Source of the DNA: Paludibacteraceae bacterium
Lineage (GTDB): Bacteria; Bacteroidota; Bacteroidia; Bacteroidales; Paludibacteraceae
Length of the DNA: 38,124 nt
Direction of reading: 5' to 3'
Assembly (NCBI GenBank): GCA_016283095.1
Contig: JAEEMG010000014.1
Coordinates: 1-38,124 of the forward strand
Part shown: in pieces, positions 35,322-38,124 of the stretch
Layout of the letters: each line of letters starts with the position of its first letter
Position numbering within the stretch: position 1 is the stretch's first letter
Notes under the pieces: generated by a model
The model's input: the letters and a program-made list of their open reading frames with translations, nothing else
Told to the model about the DNA's origin: nothing
The model's database searches: none
Made by a program: the position numbers and the translations under genes

Positions 35322-35363
35322 CAAACCAATGAGTTGAATGTATGTAGTTCCAATATTTTTCAT
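35307..35363 (-). CDS. leuL: Leu/Ile leader peptide of the leu operon
   Basis: The 18-codon ORF reads MKNIGTTYIQLIGLLLIG and stops. Eight of 18 residues are Leu or Ile: Leu at 11, 14, 15 and 16, Ile at 4, 9, 12 and 17. There is no Val. The codons TTG-CTG-CTC-ATA form a run close to the stop (35324-35313). It starts about 35 bases after the predicted transcription start and ends four bases before the antiterminator segment, so a ribosome at the stop codon would mask that segment and one stalled at the Leu run would not. No clear Shine-Dalgarno is present, as is usual in Bacteroidetes. It is not a gene with a stable product. Confidence 0.75.
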   Translation of the reverse strand: MKNIGTTYIQLIGLLLIG

Positions 35364-35403
35364 CGTCTATAGTTTCTTTGTCTATATCTTCTTAATTATG
35401 TTG

Positions 35404-35437
35404 CAAAATTACAAAAAATTAAGACTATACAAACAAA
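35404..35437 (-). promoter_or_regulatory. leu operon promoter
   Basis: On the minus strand TAATTTTG (35411-35404) fits TAnnTTTG. The -33 candidates are TTG at 35432-35430 (18-base spacer) or TTTTG at 35437-35434 (about 22). Transcription would begin near 35398, placing leader ORF, antiterminator and terminator all within the transcript before leuA. Confidence 0.6.
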
Positions 35438-35544
35438 ACCATAAGATTTTTTTGCAAAAAAACTATGATTTGAAAGAGAATTGAGAAAATTACAGAAGAG
35501 AAACAATAATTTTCGTCCATTTGCATCCCAACAGACCAATCTGC

Positions 35545-36261
35545 TTAAAACTCGATTGAAAATCTGATATAAAAATTATAACTCTGTTTCTTATATGTCA
35601 CTGTCTCATATCGATAATAGAGATGATCCCTATATTGTATGTAATCTTTGTCTTCACCCGGCAGAGTTTCCACTCCTGCAGAAATAGAAAAGCGTCTCAT
35701 CCTGCTACCAAACGAGAAATCGCCATAGAATCCAGAACTACCTTCTAACGCGCAAACAACTCCAACTCTAGCTTCAACAAATGGAGTGATTCTCTCTTCT
35801 AAAAAATCAGATCTGAAATCCAAAAACAATGGCACTGACATGTGTAAACCATAGTAATCATCAGCGACACAGAAACCTGTACCAGCACCTAAAAATATAT
35901 TTTTATTAATTTGCACACCATGCACAGTTGTCCATTTCAAACCAGACATTTTTCCTGCCATCAAATCTAATGACAACAAAAATCTATACCCCTTTTCTGG
36001 AGCAATGTAACTTGAATGATCTTCTTTATCCTCACTAGAAAATATACTTTCTCGGGTAATCTTATCCACTTTCGTCAAATCATATACAAAAGTATCTCCT
36101 TCTACAGCTGCCATTGTGACTGATTTGGCAGGCATGATCCCCACGATGCTTCCTCTGACTTCATCCCCATTTTTCAAGTATACAGTCTCCCTATTATTTT
36201 GCGTAAACGCATATGTCTGCGTAATCAGCAAAAGAAGCAAAAACAATAGTTTCTTCATCAT
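35545..36261 (-). CDS. Outer-membrane beta-barrel protein, tandem copy B
   Basis: A 238-residue protein with a signal peptide (MMKKLLFLLLLLITQTYAF, cut near TQN). An N-terminal small strand-rich domain of about 60 residues (VYLKNGDEVRGSIVGIMPAK near 28-47) resembles Sm/SH3-like LKNG-x-x-x-G-x-I modules. It is followed by an eight-strand-like barrel (about 90-238) ending in FSIEF, with a terminal phenylalanine as in outer-membrane barrels. It is a clear paralogue of the gene 14 bases upstream. Function unknown. The 132 bases between its stop and the leu promoter hold no convincing terminator. Confidence 0.7.
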   Translation of the reverse strand: MMKKLLFLLLLLITQTYAFTQNNRETVYLKNGDEVRGSIVGIMPAKSVTMAAVEGDTFVYDLTKVDKITRESIFSSEDKEDHSSYIAPEKGYRFLLSLDLMAGKMSGLKWTTVHGVQINKNIFLGAGTGFCVADDYYGLHMSVPLFLDFRSDFLEERITPFVEARVGVVCALEGSSGFYGDFSFGSRMRRFSISAGVETLPGEDKDYIQYRDHLYYRYETVTYKKQSYNFYIRFSIEF

Positions 36262-36275
36262 ACGACAATAATTCG

Positions 36276-37001
36276 TTAAAACTCAATTGCCAATCTTGTA
36301 ACAAAAGCAAACGCCCGATAATATTCAGGATACTCTACATAGTTGTCATAAGAATCATTAAACGAATCGTATTCATATCCATAATACATATCTGTACCTC
36401 GTAAAGTTTCCACACCTGTTGAAATAGAGAATCTCTTAAATCGGCATCCGAATGAACAGTTCCCATAAAATCCTGTAGATCCTTCGATAGCAAATGCGAC
36501 ACCAGCTCTTGCTTCTATAAATGGAGATGTCTTTTTAGGAAGGAAATCATAACGTAAATCGGCATAGACAGGAATGGACAAATAAGTTTCCCAATTTTTA
36601 TCATCACTACCGACGCAAAAGCCGACACCACCACCCACAAAGAATTTATCATTTAATTGAGTGCCATGAGTTGTGGAGAATTTGAAAGCGGCAACATCTC
36701 CAATCATATGATCAGCAGAGAAAAAGAATCTGTATCCTTTTTTGGGTGCGACAAAAGCTGTCGATTGTTGATTTTCTAAATTTGCAGTTATGTTTCGAAC
36801 AACCTTGTCTACATCTTCAAGTTTACATACAAATACACTATAGTCTGATGTAATAATCTTAACCGATTGGTTCGGAACATACTCTATGATTTCTCCATTA
36901 ATCACACTTCCTGATTTCAAGTAAATTGTTTCAGGGCTAGATTGAGAGGATGCCGATATTGAAACTAACAGCACAAGAAATAGGAAAAACAGTTTTTTCA
37001 T
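36276..37001 (-). CDS. Outer-membrane beta-barrel protein, tandem copy A
   Basis: A 241-residue protein with a signal peptide (MKKLFFLFLVLLVSISASSQ). The ATG at 37001 is chosen over an in-frame GTG at 37007. It has the same layout as copy B: an N-terminal module with IYLKSGSVINGEIIEYVPNQ, then a barrel containing PFIEARAGVAFAIEGSTGFY (compare PFVEARVGVVCALEGSSGFY in copy B) and ending LAIEF. It has a full promoter at 37038-37068 and is the first gene of the pair. Several Tyr/Asp-rich residues near 205-225 probably form a surface loop that differs between copies. Confidence 0.7.
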   Translation of the reverse strand: MKKLFFLFLVLLVSISASSQSSPETIYLKSGSVINGEIIEYVPNQSVKIITSDYSVFVCKLEDVDKVVRNITANLENQQSTAFVAPKKGYRFFFSADHMIGDVAAFKFSTTHGTQLNDKFFVGGGVGFCVGSDDKNWETYLSIPVYADLRYDFLPKKTSPFIEARAGVAFAIEGSTGFYGNCSFGCRFKRFSISTGVETLRGTDMYYGYEYDSFNDSYDNYVEYPEYYRAFAFVTRLAIEF

Positions 37002-37037
37002 AATCACAAAAAATAAAATATGATATAAATAATATCA

Positions 37038-37068
37038 CAAACATACAATTTTAAAATAGTTTCCCCAA
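37038..37068 (-). promoter_or_regulatory. Promoter of the tandem outer-membrane protein genes
   Basis: On the minus strand TTG (37068-37066), a 20-base spacer and TATGTTTG (37045-37038), giving a leader of about 33 bases before the ATG at 37001. Confidence 0.7.
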
Positions 37069-37162
37069 TTCTATAAAAATAAAATTACGTCTTTTCTTTA
37101 GAAAGCATGAAAAAATCATTTTTTTTTCGCAAATTTGCATAAATCAAAAACATCATATAATT

Positions 37163-37495
37163 ATGTATACAATACGAAAAAGAATAGAAATATCTGCAGC
37201 TCACAGTCTGAAGACAACATATGAAAGCCAATGCAACAAACTTCATGGCCACAACTGGATCATCACAATCAGTTGCAGAAGCAAGGAGCTTAACGAGAAT
37301 GGTATGGTAGAGGATTTCACCGCTATCAAGAGTATGCTACACCGTACTTTAGACCACACTTATCTAAATGATGTGTTGCCATTCAACCCTACAGCAGAAA
37401 ATATCGCGAAGTGGATCTGCGACCAGATTCCTACAGCTTTCAGAGTGGAAGTAACTGAAAGCGAGAACAATACTGCAATCTACGAGGAAGATTAA
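37163..37495 (+). CDS. queD: 6-carboxytetrahydropterin synthase QueD
   Basis: A 110-residue member of the 6-pyruvoyl-tetrahydropterin synthase family, making 6-carboxy-5,6,7,8-tetrahydropterin for queuosine synthesis. Zinc ligands H14, H28 and H30 (SAAHS and KLHGHNW), catalytic C24, the D64-H65 pair (LDHTYLND) and E99 (VTESENN) are all present. Length is typical of short QueD. It is followed after 17 bases by queE, which catalyses the next step. No preQ1-type riboswitch was recognised upstream. Confidence 0.93.
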   Translation: MYTIRKRIEISAAHSLKTTYESQCNKLHGHNWIITISCRSKELNENGMVEDFTAIKSMLHRTLDHTYLNDVLPFNPTAENIAKWICDQIPTAFRVEVTESENNTAIYEED

Positions 37496-37512
37496 TCCAC
37501 AATATTCCGACT

Positions 37513-38058
37513 ATGAGGAAGATTAACGAAATCTTCTATTCGCTTCAAGGTGAGGGATTCCATACAGGAACCGCCGCAATCTTCATTCGTTTTTCCGGAT
37601 GCAACCTGAAATGCGATTTTTGCGACACCATCCATGAATCCGGTGAATTCCTTTCCGACGAAGAGATACTACAAAGAATCTCCTCCTTCCAATCCAAGCA
37701 TGTTGTGTTGACGGGAGGAGAGCCTTCATTGTGGATAGACGAGGAGTTTGTCGGCAAACTGAAATCTGCAGGATACTACGTGCAGATCGAAACAAACGGA
37801 ACCCATGCTATCCCACAAAATGTGGATTGGATAACATGCAGTCCTAAAGAGGCTCCATTGGCTATCAACAAAGCTAATGAACTGAAAGTTGTGTTTACAA
37901 GTCCTTCTTTCGTAGAAAAATTCACAAACTTCAACAGCCAGCACCGTTTTCTGCAACCACTCTCATGTGGAAACACTGCTGAAGTAGTAGACTATATTCT
38001 AAAACATCCTCAGTGGAGAATGAGTCTGCAGACACACAAACTGATTGATATCCAATAG
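37513..38058 (+). CDS. queE: 7-carboxy-7-deazaguanine synthase QueE
   Basis: A 181-residue radical SAM enzyme that contracts the QueD product to 7-carboxy-7-deazaguanine. Seen: N-terminal EIFYSLQGEGFHTG (6-19), the cluster motif CNLKCDFCDT with C30, C34 and C37, VVLTGGEPSLW near 69-79 and IETNGTH near 92-98. Among QueE proteins it is of the short type. It forms an operon with queD; queC and queF are not in the window. A small GACGC/GCGTC hairpin follows at 38072-38089. Confidence 0.93.
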   Translation: MRKINEIFYSLQGEGFHTGTAAIFIRFSGCNLKCDFCDTIHESGEFLSDEEILQRISSFQSKHVVLTGGEPSLWIDEEFVGKLKSAGYYVQIETNGTHAIPQNVDWITCSPKEAPLAINKANELKVVFTSPSFVEKFTNFNSQHRFLQPLSCGNTAEVVDYILKHPQWRMSLQTHKLIDIQ

Positions 38059-38124
38059 CAATCAACCTGTTGACGCAAAGAATCGCGTCTGAAAAACTAA
38101 TTCTTAATATCGGGTAGATTATGA

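Noticed and set aside
37008-37162. preQ1 riboswitch upstream of queD
   Set aside because: No small pseudoknot-forming C-rich loop or A-rich tail pattern could be recognised. The only symmetry is the short GCAAATTTGC near 37128.

Overview
The window looks like a chromosomal segment of a Bacteroidales bacterium (Bacteroides/Prevotella-like; genus not resolvable by eye). Evidence: PorX and PorW/SprE homologues, YgiQ, Bacteroidetes-type promoters of the form TTG-N20-TAnnTTTG in front of several genes, start codons with little Shine-Dalgarno sequence, many signal-peptide and lipoprotein genes, and lipoproteins with an acidic run directly after the lipobox cysteine.

Layout. Positions 1-495 are repeat-rich non-coding DNA ending in a good promoter for a small DUF4332-type protein (496-903). 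Positions 970-4322 hold a membrane-anchored small protein and three related secreted proteins; the middle copy is split by a frameshift. An orphan gene (4426-4971) closes the plus-strand block. Most of 5003-37001 is on the minus strand: ygiQ and priA; a 12-helix NtrY-like sensor kinase overlapping rlmH; a TrmH-family methyltransferase translationally coupled to a surface S41 peptidase; two copies of a [DUF3316-like outer-membrane protein + S41 lipoprotein peptidase] cassette flanking a small plus-strand gene; a secreted orphan; corA; rsmA; porX and porW; a secreted orphan and a DUF5362-like membrane protein; the leucine/isoleucine operon; and two tandem outer-membrane proteins. The right end has queD and queE on the plus strand.

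The most interesting region is the operon leuA - leuCD (fused) - cimA - leuB at 28877-35179 and its leader at 35209-35437. The second LeuA-like enzyme resembles characterised citramalate synthases, so the operon should supply both leucine and the 2-oxobutyrate precursor of isoleucine. In front of leuA there is a Bacteroidetes promoter, an 18-residue leader ORF (MKNIGTTYIQLIGLLLIG) with four Leu and four Ile codons, a segment able to form an antiterminator, and an intrinsic terminator. Together these form a complete candidate ribosome-mediated attenuator whose codon content matches the two end products. LeuC and LeuD are fused in one 706-residue chain.

Other patterns: a GAGACG-stem palindrome reused at terminators and in intergenic DNA; a porX terminator whose U-tract overlaps the rsmA promoter; a porW promoter nearly touching its start codon; and secreted paralogues whose signal-peptide DNA is better conserved than their mature parts. 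No tRNA, rRNA, CRISPR array or insertion sequence was seen.
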